NCBI GenBank assembly: GCA_930633495.1
Contig: CAKNFJ010000002.1
Location: forward strand, 496,001-560,000
Direction of reading: 5' to 3'
Length of the DNA stretch: 64,000 nucleotides
Source: Hyphomicrobiales bacterium
Lineage (GTDB): Bacteria; Pseudomonadota; Alphaproteobacteria; Rhizobiales; Beijerinckiaceae
A program made the position numbers and the translations under genes. Under the pieces are notes generated by a model. That model did not search any database. It was not told where the DNA came from and was given only the letters and a program-made list of their open reading frames with translations. Below are positions 36,958 through 46,659 of this stretch, in pieces. The stretch's first letter is position 1. Each line of letters starts with the position of its first letter.

Positions 36958-38355
36958 GTGCGGGAGCATTCCCGGCTCCGGCGCCGCGTTCTCGAACTCG
37001 GCGATCGCGGCCGAGACCAAGGTCTCGTAGGCATCAGCAAAGGACCGCGCAGAACGATTCGAAGCGAACCATGCGCGAAGGGCGTGAAGATCCTTGGACG
37101 TGAGATGCGGCATCCGCGTCGGCCGGATGCCACGCGTAATCATGAAATCCTCGCGCGCGTTGTCGAGCAGGATCTCGAAGTCCTGATCGCGCGGCGCCGG
37201 AACCTGAACCACCGAGAACCGATCGCGAAGAGCCGGCTGCACCGTCCTCAGATCGTTCGCCGTGGCGACGTAGGTCACATGCGAGATGTCGACCGGCGCC
37301 ATTAGGCAGAGGTCGTGATAGGTCCCCGAGCCGATCAACTGCAGCAGAGCGTCGGCAGCGCTGCCATTCGCACTGGTCGAGCGCGAGGTCTTGTCGATCT
37401 CTTCGAGCACGAAGGCGGGATTGGCACAGTTGTGCTCATGCATCCCGAGCACGATCGCGCTGGGGCGCGTCGTGGCCCAGCTGCGCGTCACCGCGGATAT
37501 GCCGGCACCGTCAGCCACACCACCAAGCGGGAGCACCGTGGTCGGCAGTCCGGTCGCCTCACAGACAAAGCGCGCCAGCGTGGATTTGCCGGACCCTGGA
37601 GGCCCTACGAAGAGCATCGGCGATAGCGTGATCGGACGATCACCCTCGGCCGCCCGCAGCACGGCAAACCGGTTCTCGATGCGCTCGGCAGCGATCTCGG
37701 CCCAGGGCCAGCGCTGACGAATAGCGTCGCCGATGCGACGGGGCTCGGGAAGCTCGCCGAGGAACGGCAGCTTGCGCCCAATCAGAGCTCGGTACCGCTT
37801 GGAGATCTCCCCGCCTTCGCGGGATTCCTGATCTCCGATCTTGGTGATGACGGTCGTCCCGAACCCGATTTCTTCGAGCTCTTCGACGTCTTCGACGGCC
37901 GGTGCGAGGGTCGAGCTTTGCTTGTCCGCCATGCTTTTCGTACCTTGACCGGAATCCGTCAGGCGCCCGAGGGTTTCAAGCCACTCGGAAGACAAATTGT
38001 CCAGCGTCAGCCGTTGTTCCGCGAACTCCTTCGATAGCGCGCAGGCCTGGGTGATGACAACCATCTGCTGGATGGCTTCAACATGACCTTTCTGAGCCGC
38101 GAGCCACATCCAGGTGCGGATCTCGTCGCAGGCGAGGACGCTCAACCCGATCTTGGTAGGCTCCGATGCAGCCCTATAGGCCACTTCCTTGGGCGGCTTG
38201 CCTGGAATGAAGAAGGTGCGGGCGAGCCCCGGCACGCGCTCGATGGCTCGCGTCCTCATCCAATCGAAGACGTTGTCGATCTGGCGTGTCGTGAACGCGT
38301 CCGGCAAACGCCACGACGCGAGAAATCCGAGCTCACCACCAACCACCAGCACCAC
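36955..38355 (-). CDS. Lon-like AAA+ ATPase
   Basis: The 466-residue protein begins at GTG 38355 near an AAGG. Residues 1-150 are a helical N-domain, then an acidic linker. The AAA module has Walker A GPPGSGKST (251-259), Walker B VLEEIDKTS (near 308), sensor 1 VATANDL, and arginine-finger region QPALRDRF. It resembles the Lon ATPase core but lacks a Lon protease domain. It ends FENAAPEPGMLPH. It may remodel protein or DNA complexes of the element. Confidence 0.88.
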   Translation of the reverse strand: MVLVVGGELGFLASWRLPDAFTTRQIDNVFDWMRTRAIERVPGLARTFFIPGKPPKEVAYRAASEPTKIGLSVLACDEIRTWMWLAAQKGHVEAIQQMVVITQACALSKEFAEQRLTLDNLSSEWLETLGRLTDSGQGTKSMADKQSSTLAPAVEDVEELEEIGFGTTVITKIGDQESREGGEISKRYRALIGRKLPFLGELPEPRRIGDAIRQRWPWAEIAAERIENRFAVLRAAEGDRPITLSPMLFVGPPGSGKSTLARFVCEATGLPTTVLPLGGVADGAGISAVTRSWATTRPSAIVLGMHEHNCANPAFVLEEIDKTSRSTSANGSAADALLQLIGSGTYHDLCLMAPVDISHVTYVATANDLRTVQPALRDRFSVVQVPAPRDQDFEILLDNAREDFMITRGIRPTRMPHLTSKDLHALRAWFASNRSARSFADAYETLVSAAIAEFENAAPEPGMLPH

Positions 38356-38595
38356 CTTGCACCACGAAATGCTATCGCGACGGTATAGGCCGTCCGCTTA
38401 AATCCGAATGAATTGAATTCGCTCGATCTTTAGCGACCGCAGGATTCTCTCACGAGGAAATCCCTGTTCAGGGTGCGACGCTGGCCTTTGGTGGATAGCG
38501 AACCCGATCACCCGATCTCGAATGGTCGCTCCATGACCACTCGGTTTAAAGTCAATCGGCTGCGCGACCGGCTCCGTCTTCTCGTCTGGTTTGGG
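38356..38595. other. Gap without a supported gene
   Basis: No gene is supported between the ATPase start and the small membrane gene. The stretch is AT-richer than its surroundings and contains GGATAGCG (38493-38500), a recurring intergenic word. It probably holds the ATPase promoter. Confidence 0.5.
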
Positions 38596-38913
38596 TCACT
38601 TCGCGCTACCGATCACGAAGGACTGACCGCTCGAACCATTCATGGCTGTGGTCTGCGTCCGACCAGGGATAAAGTACACTCCCAAAATGGTCACGTAGAC
38701 GATCGCAGCAATAGCTCCTGACTTGAGGGGGCCAAATGACTTCCCGCCCAACCTGGCGGTCCGCGCATCGGATGCCACGACGGTCCACGCCGCGGACAGC
38801 GCGAATGTCAGTACCAGCGCGACAAGGAGAACTTTGGGATCCGGGTTCCCCGCCAGCAAAAACAGCACGACGACGGCGTGCGCCATATAAAGCATCCCAA
38901 GAATCGTAGTCAT
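38596..38913 (-). CDS. Small three-pass membrane protein
   Basis: The 105-residue protein has three hydrophobic segments: GMLYMAHAVVVLFLLAG, VLLVALVLTFALSAAWTVVA and SGAIAAIVYVTILGVYFIPG. GGAAGGA precedes the ATG. The C-terminus is Ser/Gly-rich. Function unknown. Confidence 0.6.
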   Translation of the reverse strand: MTTILGMLYMAHAVVVLFLLAGNPDPKVLLVALVLTFALSAAWTVVASDARTARLGGKSFGPLKSGAIAAIVYVTILGVYFIPGRTQTTAMNGSSGQSFVIGSAK

Positions 38914-39021
38914 ATCAAAGTCCTTCCAAAGCTCAACCTACCTGCAACCCCGGGGGCGGCATCAAAATGTGATGCCCTGTTCGATTTTTCGGGTTGGATG
39001 TCCACGGGCGAGTTCCTTCAT

Positions 39022-39372
39022 TCAAGGCGCGATGCCCGCCTCCGGCAGGAAGCGAACGTGGTCATTCTCGATCTCGAAAGGCCGACCAAGCAACACCGCT
39101 TCCTGGATTTCACCGGCGAGCTCGGGGCGACGCGCAATCGCCCGCCCCGCCGCGTTGATGGTGTAGCGTTCGGTGGCGCCGCCGGAGGTGTCGACGCTGA
39201 CGGCCATGCAGCGGAGCAGTCCGAGCACCGTCTTTTTGGAGATGAGCTCGACGTCGAGCCAGCACTCCCGGCCGGCGGTGACGATCTCCGCCTCCTCGAA
39301 GCGGCCTTCAGCCTCGGCCGCGGCCATGATCCTCAGCACTTCGAGTTCGCGCCTGCTGATCATGGTGCTCAT
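39022..39372 (-). CDS. Small winged-helix-like protein
   Basis: The 116-residue protein starts at an ATG overlapping the previous stop (ATGA). SRRELEVLRIMAAAEAEG, a helix-rich middle, and ERYTINAAGRAIARRPELA look like a winged-helix repressor layout. It ends RFLPEAGIAP. It may regulate the local transcript; the assignment is tentative. Confidence 0.55.
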   Translation of the reverse strand: MSTMISRRELEVLRIMAAAEAEGRFEEAEIVTAGRECWLDVELISKKTVLGLLRCMAVSVDTSGGATERYTINAAGRAIARRPELAGEIQEAVLLGRPFEIENDHVRFLPEAGIAP

Positions 39373-39794
39373 AACGCTGGGCTGGCCGGCGCTGCGATAG
39401 GGGAGATTTCCGTGATAAAGTCGCGGATTTCACCCAGCGCAGCGCACTCCGGGATGTGATCCGAGTTCGCAGACCGGTACTTCCGCTCGCCGGCCGTCAC
39501 CGTGATGAAGCCCTCACTCCCCCAAGTGCGCCACGACGGTCGCTCGATTTCGATCGTCGGTTCGGGGGTCTCGTAGACCGCGACGACGAGCTCGCAGAAG
39601 ACGGCATCGTCGAAATGCCGAGAAACCTTCGGCGCTGCGGCGGCGAGCTGCTTGGCGATCGCGTCAGCCCGCTCGCGCGCGATATAGTTGCGCGTGCCGA
39701 GCTGACAGTTGCGCTGGATCATCATGGCATGCGCAAGCATTGCCAGATCCGCGATGTCGAACTCGATCGAGATGGTGCGGGGGTGATTGCTCAT
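39369..39794 (-). CDS. Hypothetical protein, 141 residues
   Basis: The start ATG 39794 has GGAAGGA upstream. The protein begins MSNHPRTISIEFDIADLAML and has a helix ARERADAIAKQLAAAAPKVS. Strands follow (FCELVVAVYETPEPTIEIER). Translation is coupled to the downstream gene by an ATGA overlap. No family recognised. Confidence 0.65.
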   Translation of the reverse strand: MSNHPRTISIEFDIADLAMLAHAMMIQRNCQLGTRNYIARERADAIAKQLAAAAPKVSRHFDDAVFCELVVAVYETPEPTIEIERPSWRTWGSEGFITVTAGERKYRSANSDHIPECAALGEIRDFITEISPIAAPASPAL

Positions 39795-39841
39795 CGCATT
39801 CCTTCCTGCGCGCCGAATGCGCTGCGCCTGGATTGGATAGC

Positions 39842-40834
39842 ATGACTGATCCTTCAGCGTGTACGGTGGCTTGCGCTCATCCACCGCCTAGTGTCCTGTC
39901 GCGAATGCCTCCGATTCCTGACTTCATGCCAACTCTGGCTTCTCCCTGGTCCGATCAGGATCTCCGGAGCCTATTGCCGACGCACGAGATTCCGAATTTG
40001 GCGCCGACGCGCGCGCTGATGCGGGAGATCGGTTTCGACGACGAGGATCTCGCGGCGCTCTTCGTCAATCCGAAGACCGAGTCGATCCTCGTCGATCCGA
40101 AGGAATGGTTCTGGACCGACCGAAAATGGTGGAAACACACTCGGCCAGAGACCGTCGACAAGATGTACCAGATCACCGGCGGCTGCTTCGCGGAGCTCAG
40201 CCTGACCGATCAGGCCGCGATGCTGGGGCTGGAGATCGAGGAGATCGCAGGAAGACCGTCGAAGGCCGGCCGCGGCATGTGGGTGCTTCCGGACGGCTCG
40301 ACCGGGGCAGTGGAGGACCTCGCCCTGTCTCACTACCGAGAGCGCGGCTACTCAGGGACGGCCACCGAGGGCAAAGCGCTCAACGGCATAAACCTGATGA
40401 ACGGCCAAGTCTTCCAAAAGCACTTCGGCCATTGGCTCGGGTTCGATGAGACCAACCAACGGCAGCATCAGCCAGGACCCGAATATGCGGCCAAAGTGCT
40501 GGTCTCGGCCCGAGAGGTGCTCGCGAACTTGCGCGCCGTCTACGAGGCACGGAAGTCGTATTACCTCGGCCTTCTGAAGGCGCCGATCGAGGAGATCGAG
40601 ACCTATATCGCCACCGTCGGCTCCGAACATATCCTGCGCTGCCTGGAACACCGATACGTGCATCGCGCGATGGTGTTCAGCGGGCACTTCGACCTGACGC
40701 TGCGCGGCGACGGCCTGCGCTTCGTCGAGGTCAAAGCCAAGGACCGACTTCACGGCAACCAGGCCGATTGGGTGCGGAGCGTTGCTCGTCCGCTGGGTCT
40801 CGATGTCTCGATCGCGCGTGTCGTGGCGTCCTAG
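39842..40834 (+). CDS. VRR-NUC-type nuclease
   Basis: The protein has about 330 residues if it starts at ATG 39842; ATG 39905 and 39926 are alternatives. The C-terminal segment GDGLRFVEVKAKDRLHGNQA, followed by DWVRSVARPLGLDVSIARV, is a typical VRR-NUC core with E-V-K catalytic residues and the Q..W helix. Upstream, ALNGINLMNGQVFQKHFGHW is the family's helical lead-in. Such nucleases process branched or flap DNA and are common in phages and in FAN1. N-terminal residues 1-180 are of unknown role. Confidence 0.8.
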   Translation: MTDPSACTVACAHPPPSVLSRMPPIPDFMPTLASPWSDQDLRSLLPTHEIPNLAPTRALMREIGFDDEDLAALFVNPKTESILVDPKEWFWTDRKWWKHTRPETVDKMYQITGGCFAELSLTDQAAMLGLEIEEIAGRPSKAGRGMWVLPDGSTGAVEDLALSHYRERGYSGTATEGKALNGINLMNGQVFQKHFGHWLGFDETNQRQHQPGPEYAAKVLVSAREVLANLRAVYEARKSYYLGLLKAPIEEIETYIATVGSEHILRCLEHRYVHRAMVFSGHFDLTLRGDGLRFVEVKAKDRLHGNQADWVRSVARPLGLDVSIARVVAS

Positions 40835-41655
40835 GCCTTTCCGAGCGCAATCCTAACAGTCTTCAAGAGCACTGCGGTTCGAGTGTCGGCCGGCCCGTGG
40901 AGCTCGCGTTCCAGGCCAGCCAAGTTCTCCAAGCAGGTCGCTCGGACGGTGGTGTCAGCCCCCTTGCACTCGACTGCCCCGAGGCGCGCCTTCTCGAACG
41001 AGTCGAAATCCATGTGCCGGCGGAGCACCGAGGCCTGGTCGTTGAACGGCGAGGTCACAATCGCCTGTGCAAAACGGTTCAATGCCGCAAATTGAGCGCG
41101 CGGCTCGGGAGCGCCGTGCTTCGAAAGCTCGCGATAGTCATCGAACAGGCGGCCAGCTGCAGCCGTTATGGCAACGGTCTCCTCCTGAAACCGGCTCGCG
41201 ATGTTCCACATGGGCGCGAGCGCGAAGCTCGCGGCCACGGCTCCTCCCAGGATGCCAACCGCGAAGCCTGGCAGTGACCGCGCGTGCATGGCCGTGGCGT
41301 AAAGCCGGCCGGACAGCGCTCCCATGAGGACCGCGGCGGCGAAGGCGTATGAGATCATCGCACCCAGGCCACTCGTATTGACGGCGATCAAGAGGTGGAG
41401 CACCGCGACCCCGACGGCCCATGACCAGAAAGCCATCGGCGTCCGGCTTGTGCTCCCGCCTGAGAAGGCCGCCGCAGCGAGGATCGTCGACCAGATGACC
41501 TGCTCGAAGATCGAACCGCCCGCATCGAGAAGCCCGAACTCGGAGCCCAGCTGCGCAATGCTCCTGTAAAGGCCCGGCAGGAGCGCTGCGATGACCAGGG
41601 TATTGGACCCGGTGTCGGAGAACAGAACCTTCAGAGTGCTGGTGACGCGGGACAT
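40831..41655 (-). CDS. Four-pass membrane protein with soluble C-terminal half
   Basis: The 274-residue protein has membrane segments near 20, 55, 80 and 105-150 (for example SWAVGVAVLHLLIAVNTSG and MISYAFAAAVLMGALSG). The C-terminal 120 residues are soluble and helical (ASRFQEETVAITAAAGRLFD). GAGGAATC precedes the ATG. It converges with the VRR-NUC gene, overlapping by four bases. Family unknown. Confidence 0.68.
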   Translation of the reverse strand: MSRVTSTLKVLFSDTGSNTLVIAALLPGLYRSIAQLGSEFGLLDAGGSIFEQVIWSTILAAAAFSGGSTSRTPMAFWSWAVGVAVLHLLIAVNTSGLGAMISYAFAAAVLMGALSGRLYATAMHARSLPGFAVGILGGAVAASFALAPMWNIASRFQEETVAITAAAGRLFDDYRELSKHGAPEPRAQFAALNRFAQAIVTSPFNDQASVLRRHMDFDSFEKARLGAVECKGADTTVRATCLENLAGLERELHGPADTRTAVLLKTVRIALGKA

Positions 41656-41792
41656 ATCGATTCCTCAAACATCGGACCTATCGAACATCTACACACCCGA
41701 TGCCGGCGCCGTCACCGCTCTTCCGGCCTCCGCCCACCAGAATTTCAAGAGCATTCCTTGTTCCTGCAGCTCAGACCCCATAGCTTGTCGTC

Positions 41793-42923
41793 ATGAAACC
41801 GCCTGTCCTGCTCTCGCGCGACGAATTCAGCGCTGCCGTCCTTGCAAGGACCGGTGGCTGCTGCTGCGCGCCTGGGTGCCGGGAAGCAGCCACGGCCGCG
41901 CACCACATCATCGAGCGCCGGCTCTTCACTGATGGCGGCTACTATCTCGAAAACGGCGCACCCCTGTGCGACGAGCACCATCTCGCCGCCGAGTACACGA
42001 CTATCTCGCCCAGCGAGCTCCGCGCGTGGCTCGGCATCAAGCGCCTGGTGCAGCCGCCGCAGTTCGAAGACGACGAAATCGTCGATAAATGGGGCAACCC
42101 GATCCTGGCGAATGGATCCCGCCTTCGGGGCGAGCTCTTCGACGAGGAGCCGGTTCAGAAAGCGCTGGCCGCTGGCGGTGTACTCAGCCTGTTTCGGACG
42201 CATGTGAAGCATCCGAAGACCTGGCACATGCCTGGGTCGCCCGGGCTTGGCCGCGGCGACCGCATGCTCAAGGACCTCGGCACCTTCGAGGGCGAACGGA
42301 TCATCATGACCGAAAAGCGGGACGGCGAGTGCAGCTCGCTCTATCGGGACCATACGCATGCCCGATCCCTAGACAGCCGGCACCATCCGTCCCGCGACTG
42401 GCTCCGGGCATATTGGAGCGCCATCCGCTGGGATATCCCAGAGCTGTGGCGTGTGGTGGGCGAGGGGACCTATGCGAGGCACTCGATCGCCTACGCGGAT
42501 CTGCCGTCCTTCTTCGAGGGCTTTGGGCTCTGGAACGAGCGCAATTTCTGCCTGAGTTGGGACGAGACGCTCGAATGGTTCGACCTGATCGGCAGCAGCG
42601 CCGGGCTTTCGATCAAGCCTGTCCCGGTGATCTATGATGGCCCGTACAACCCAGAAGCCATCGAGGAAGCCTGGCAGGCCTATCTCGACCGCGACGTCGC
42701 CCAGGCTGAAGCCACCGGCCGGCCGCTACAGCTTCGCGAGGGCTACGTGATCCGGACCGCCGCTGGCTTCGCCTACCGGGACTTCCGAAAGCATGTCGCC
42801 AAGTGGGTGCGACCGAACCATGTGAACACCAGCGAGCACTGGATGCATGCGGAGATCACGCCGAACGAGCTGGCTGACGATCGCGAGGAAGGGCCGGCGC
42901 GCCTGCCAGGAGTGAGACTTTGA
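41793..42923 (+). CDS. HNH endonuclease-RNA ligase fusion
   Basis: The 376-residue protein has an N-terminal HNH-like zinc part (CCCAPGC at 23-29, HHIIER at 37-42, CDEHH at 59-63). An RNA ligase domain then starts at about 133. Ligase motif I is TEKRDGE, giving nucleophile Lys175; motif III is GEGTYARHSIAY, motif IV REGYVIR, motif V AKWVR. HARSLDSRHHPSRDW is typical of the DRB0094-type RNA ligases. It could cut and rejoin RNA or repair host RNA damage. The next gene starts within its stop codon. It ends DDREEGPARLPGVRL. Confidence 0.85.
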   Translation: MKPPVLLSRDEFSAAVLARTGGCCCAPGCREAATAAHHIIERRLFTDGGYYLENGAPLCDEHHLAAEYTTISPSELRAWLGIKRLVQPPQFEDDEIVDKWGNPILANGSRLRGELFDEEPVQKALAAGGVLSLFRTHVKHPKTWHMPGSPGLGRGDRMLKDLGTFEGERIIMTEKRDGECSSLYRDHTHARSLDSRHHPSRDWLRAYWSAIRWDIPELWRVVGEGTYARHSIAYADLPSFFEGFGLWNERNFCLSWDETLEWFDLIGSSAGLSIKPVPVIYDGPYNPEAIEEAWQAYLDRDVAQAEATGRPLQLREGYVIRTAAGFAYRDFRKHVAKWVRPNHVNTSEHWMHAEITPNELADDREEGPARLPGVRL

Positions 42924-44347
42924 GTAAATCGGGCGACCCGTCTTCGGACATTTTCCGCGCCTCCACCGCCGATCTGGAATATTTATTCACCGGATCGGGA
43001 GAGCGTGTCGACGTCGAGCACAAGGCCTGGATGAATGTCGCGGAAAAGGCAGTGAGGGCGGATTTGGCTCAGCATATCGCCGCGCTAGCCAATCACGGAG
43101 GAGGATACCTTGTTTTCGGAATCGAGAACGGAACCTGCCGGCTCTTAGGGCCACCACCCGCTGACCACGCCACAGTAACCCAGGATCGCATCGCAGAAAT
43201 AGTCAGGACCTATCTCGACCCTCCCGTCCAAGTACACGTTCGGTCGGTCGAAAAGGATGGCGTTCGATACCCGGTGGTCCAAATTGAGTCTCATAAGGCA
43301 CGACCTGTCATCGGCAAGAAGGGCGGAGAGACTCCTAAGGGTGAGAAGCCAAAGGGAATTGTGCCTGGTCGCATCTATATCCGTGCCGTGGGCCCAAGCA
43401 GCACCGAGATTCAGACCTCCGAACAGTGGTCGGAACTCCTCGATCGGTGCTTGCTCCACCGAGGCGACTACCTCGCCACTATCATGAGGCAAAGCCTCTC
43501 AAAGCCTGCCGAAACCCACCACCAAGTGATGGATCGCCTCAAGCGATCGGTAGACGCGACCTCCGAGTGCTACGCAGAGCAGTTCCTCAACCTAGCCCCA
43601 CGCGCCGACCTCGTTGGGGAGGTTTCTGATGAGGGCGAGGGAGGCTTTGCGCTGGGGTACGCGCTCATCGATGGGGACGGCCGCTCACTTGAGCTGGCCG
43701 GCCTTCATGGCCTCATTAATCGCGCCGCGCTCGGGATGGAGAGGTACGCGTCGAATGGCTGGTATGCTTTCTTCCCAAGGGCTGTTCAAGCCGGCACTGA
43801 AGGGCCGGGCACGCAAGAATCTACCTACCTTGAAAGCCGTCGCCTGAACCGCGAAATGCTCGCTTTCAGCCACGACTATTGGCGCCTTTACCATTCCGGC
43901 GTCGGCGTGTGGACTGACATTTATCGGGAGGATTTAGATCGCTCCAACACGCAATCCCCCTACCTTGTTCTCGCTTTCATCGTCCTTCGCCTCCACTCCA
44001 TCCTCGCGCACGCTCGGTTCATTGGGCAGCAGACGCCGGGTGTAATGCGGGTTCTCGTTCGTCAGGACTGGCAGGGGCTTCGCGGCCGGATACTCAGCCT
44101 TGAGAAAGGGCACATGCTTGCGAAGCAACCATGCGTCGAGGATCGCTTCACGAAAACGATGAGCTTCCTATGGTCGGAGCTGAGGGACGATTATTTTTCT
44201 GTGCTGCTAAAGTCATGCCTCTCGTTCCTTGATGTGTTCTCATTCGATGGCTGGAGCGACACTCCGGAGGGTTGGCTGACGCGAGAATACATCGAACGTG
44301 AGTTGGCCAAGTTCGAGACAGGCCGGGTACAGATCTTCGAGAACTGA
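42920..44347 (+). CDS. Schlafen/AlbA_2-domain protein
   Basis: The protein starts at TTG 42920 overlapping the previous stop (TTGA), with AGGAG seven bases upstream; 475 residues. The N-terminal domain has DVEHKAWM, then ADLAQHIAALANHGGGYLVF, the AlbA_2/Schlafen signature (E-x-K and ALAN..GG.L.FGI). The C-terminal 300 residues are helical and unrecognised. Third-position GC is lower than in neighbours, suggesting recent transfer. AlbA_2 proteins bind nucleic acid and occur in defence loci. Coupling to an RNA ligase is suggestive. Confidence 0.82.
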   Translation: MSKSGDPSSDIFRASTADLEYLFTGSGERVDVEHKAWMNVAEKAVRADLAQHIAALANHGGGYLVFGIENGTCRLLGPPPADHATVTQDRIAEIVRTYLDPPVQVHVRSVEKDGVRYPVVQIESHKARPVIGKKGGETPKGEKPKGIVPGRIYIRAVGPSSTEIQTSEQWSELLDRCLLHRGDYLATIMRQSLSKPAETHHQVMDRLKRSVDATSECYAEQFLNLAPRADLVGEVSDEGEGGFALGYALIDGDGRSLELAGLHGLINRAALGMERYASNGWYAFFPRAVQAGTEGPGTQESTYLESRRLNREMLAFSHDYWRLYHSGVGVWTDIYREDLDRSNTQSPYLVLAFIVLRLHSILAHARFIGQQTPGVMRVLVRQDWQGLRGRILSLEKGHMLAKQPCVEDRFTKTMSFLWSELRDDYFSVLLKSCLSFLDVFSFDGWSDTPEGWLTREYIERELAKFETGRVQIFEN

Positions 44348-44381
44348 TCCAGCCGGCTTTGCGACGGCTCTCCGCAGCTTT

Positions 44382-45812
44382 CTAGAACCGGGGCAAGGGA
44401 ACGGCCACCTCGCTCGGCATGGGGTTGCACGGCATTTCCAAGCCCAACAGTCTCATCGCCGCGTCCGGTCCGACACTCTCGTCCTCTGCGAGCGCGACGA
44501 TGGCGCTGAGAAAGCGCCGCCATCTGGCCGGCTCAAAATGCGTCTCGTGCAGCGGCACGGCTCCAAGATGGTCGTTATGCTGCTTGATCCACTCCTTGAA
44601 TCGGAACGAGGCTCGCGCCGCCTCAGGCAATTTCGCCAGGATAGGTTCGATCATCGAACCTAGATCCGCCTGCCGCTGCAGTCCGCGTTCCCGGGTTCGG
44701 TGAGCTGCTGCGCGGCGGCGTACAAAATCCGCGGTCGCGACCCAGTCGCCCATGCAGCGAGCCATTCCCATCTCGGTCAGCAGCAGGAGATATCGCAAGA
44801 CCGCGTAGGGCGGTGACCCGAAATCCGGATTCTGCCTCGCAATTTCCTCCGTGATGTCACGAGGAACCCATGCTAATTGGGGCTTGATCAGATCCGCCTC
44901 GGCGAGAGCCCTCACCAGGCGACCGATGCTGACCTCACGCTGCGGCGAAAGCTCAGCGAGGATTTTTCCCTGCCACTCCGCGACCGGCACAGAGAAACAT
45001 CCTGCCCCGGGCACATCGTGATTGAGCAGGGAGCCGAAGCCGTTTCGGCGAGCGGCGCGCTCGTGCTCACCGCCGCCCGGCTCACGAACCGGGCGAATGT
45101 GGACGTACTGCGAGCGGAAATACTCGATCTTCTCCTTCCGCTTTCGATGGCGCTCGGAAACGCGTGCGACCAATCGTTCGCCAGCTTCGGCCGCGAGAGG
45201 ATTGTGGAGCCACTCTCGCGGCGCACCGAACAGGATGATCCGCTCCAGCTCCGCTACCGTCGCCTCGCGGTGGCGCTCCAGGGCGATCTCGATGGTTCCG
45301 ACGTTCATCTCGCGGATGCGGTGGATCTTTTCCGGACCGCAGCCGTGCGTCACCTTGAACTCGACGAATAGCCGCCGACCGCCGCGGTAGAGAACGACGT
45401 CCGGCACAATCTCTCCGGAGCGAAGCTCCAAGTCGGCGCGATCGAAGTCCTGGCTTCGTTCCTTGACGACCTCCTCGCTGTCCCCATCGAGCTCCAGGAT
45501 CATCTGAGGCAGACCGAGCACAAGTCTGCGGGCGAGGATTTCCTTGGCGACTAGGTGCAGAGCGGTTTCGCCGGCGATCGTACACGGCTTGTCATCGATC
45601 AGCGTGTGGTGCGCGAAGTGGTGCTCGCGAATGCTCCCCTTACGAGCGATCAGAGGGCGCCGACAGCCAGGGCAGACGCAGTCGCACGCCAACCCGGTCT
45701 GCGCATGACGGATCGGGATCAATCGTCCGTCCGCGGTCTCGCCAATGAAGATGCCTCCGGATTTGGTGCGTCCGAAGATCTCGCCCAACGTCACGCTCTC
45801 GTCGACCTGCAT
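44382..45812 (-). CDS. CoiA-like protein (zinc finger plus nuclease fold)
   Basis: The 476-residue protein has CVCPGCRRPLIARKGSIREH then HFAHH near residues 45-70, a CoiA-like zinc part. A PD-(D/E)XK-type core follows: EIVPDVVLYRGGRRLFVEFK. The C-terminal 250 residues are helical and unrecognised. CoiA helps process incoming DNA in competent bacteria. On a plasmid it might act on transferred DNA. GAGG precedes the ATG. It ends VAVPLPRF. Confidence 0.8.
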   Translation of the reverse strand: MQVDESVTLGEIFGRTKSGGIFIGETADGRLIPIRHAQTGLACDCVCPGCRRPLIARKGSIREHHFAHHTLIDDKPCTIAGETALHLVAKEILARRLVLGLPQMILELDGDSEEVVKERSQDFDRADLELRSGEIVPDVVLYRGGRRLFVEFKVTHGCGPEKIHRIREMNVGTIEIALERHREATVAELERIILFGAPREWLHNPLAAEAGERLVARVSERHRKRKEKIEYFRSQYVHIRPVREPGGGEHERAARRNGFGSLLNHDVPGAGCFSVPVAEWQGKILAELSPQREVSIGRLVRALAEADLIKPQLAWVPRDITEEIARQNPDFGSPPYAVLRYLLLLTEMGMARCMGDWVATADFVRRRAAAHRTRERGLQRQADLGSMIEPILAKLPEAARASFRFKEWIKQHNDHLGAVPLHETHFEPARWRRFLSAIVALAEDESVGPDAAMRLLGLEMPCNPMPSEVAVPLPRF

Positions 45813-46040
45813 GTGACCTCGTGGGAAGATCTCCCAATCAATCGCATCGTGACCTCGATCAAGAAATGGATCAAGGATTTCTCAATGTTTTCCGATACTT
45901 CTTGGACGCTACCGCGACAACGACTGACTCCCTCGCATCCCACAGCATCGTACCGCAACCTCCCGGGAAGCACCGCGCAGACACCGAATGCCTTGTCGCT
46001 ATCGCCGCCTCGGAGCATGCTCTGGCGAGGAGATAAAAGA
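45813..46040. other. 228-bp divergent promoter region
   Basis: No gene is supported between the divergent CoiA-like gene and the gene at 46041. The stretch is AT-richer and should hold both promoters. No clear repeat was seen. Confidence 0.5.
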
Positions 46041-46553
46041 ATGCAGCCGCCATCCGTCACCGATAAGGAACGCCACGACATCTGGGATCGATGGCTCAAC
46101 GGGGACACGATAAGTCGCATCCATGAGTATCAGGCTGGCGAACTCTCCAAACGGGTCATCAAAGCCGTTCTCGACGACGAGCCACCGACCTCGATAAGGA
46201 ACGACGCTCGCTGGATCCACGGCGGGCGATTCTTCTGGATTTCAGTGAGCCATGGTTCACCGAAGGCTGCCGATGGCCAGGACATGGCTTTCGTCATCGC
46301 CAAAATGCCGTATCGGATGACCCAGCGAGCCTTCGTCCGAGGCGTGAGGGCTATCAGGCAGGACTTCAGGGCGCTCCACCCTCAGGCGGATCTCGCTCTC
46401 GGAGTTGTCGAGGGGATCGAGGCCGAAGTTGCCGTGAAGTTCGTTGCCAATCGCGGGTTCCATGGATGGTCGATGGATGAGGAGGGTGCGATCGCGCCGC
46501 TCTCTCTGGCTGAGCCGGACGATGCACCGAGAGGGCCTGGGATCGGTCTATAG
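46041..46553 (+). CDS. Hypothetical protein, 170 residues
   Basis: The ATG at 46041 follows GAGGAGATAAAAGA, a strong ribosome site. The sequence has DIWDRWLNGDTISRIHEYQA at the start and QADLALGVVEGIEAEVAVKF later. The end is SLAEPDDAPRGPGIGL, another acidic/Pro tail. It is followed after about 100 bases by the first cassette. No family recognised. Confidence 0.68.
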   Translation: MQPPSVTDKERHDIWDRWLNGDTISRIHEYQAGELSKRVIKAVLDDEPPTSIRNDARWIHGGRFFWISVSHGSPKAADGQDMAFVIAKMPYRMTQRAFVRGVRAIRQDFRALHPQADLALGVVEGIEAEVAVKFVANRGFHGWSMDEEGAIAPLSLAEPDDAPRGPGIGL

Positions 46554-46659
46554 ACGTAGCCGGCCAGCGCGGGCCGTCCCTCCAATTTGAAGCGCCCGCG
46601 GTCGCCCGCTTGTCCCATGCAAACGGCCAGGCGACCTTCGAGGCTGGAAGGAATCCGCC

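Noticed and set aside
42920..44347. ATP-dependent DNA helicase (RecG-like) identity for the AlbA_2 protein
   Set aside because: Some AlbA_2 proteins are labelled so, but no Walker or DEAD motif is present here.
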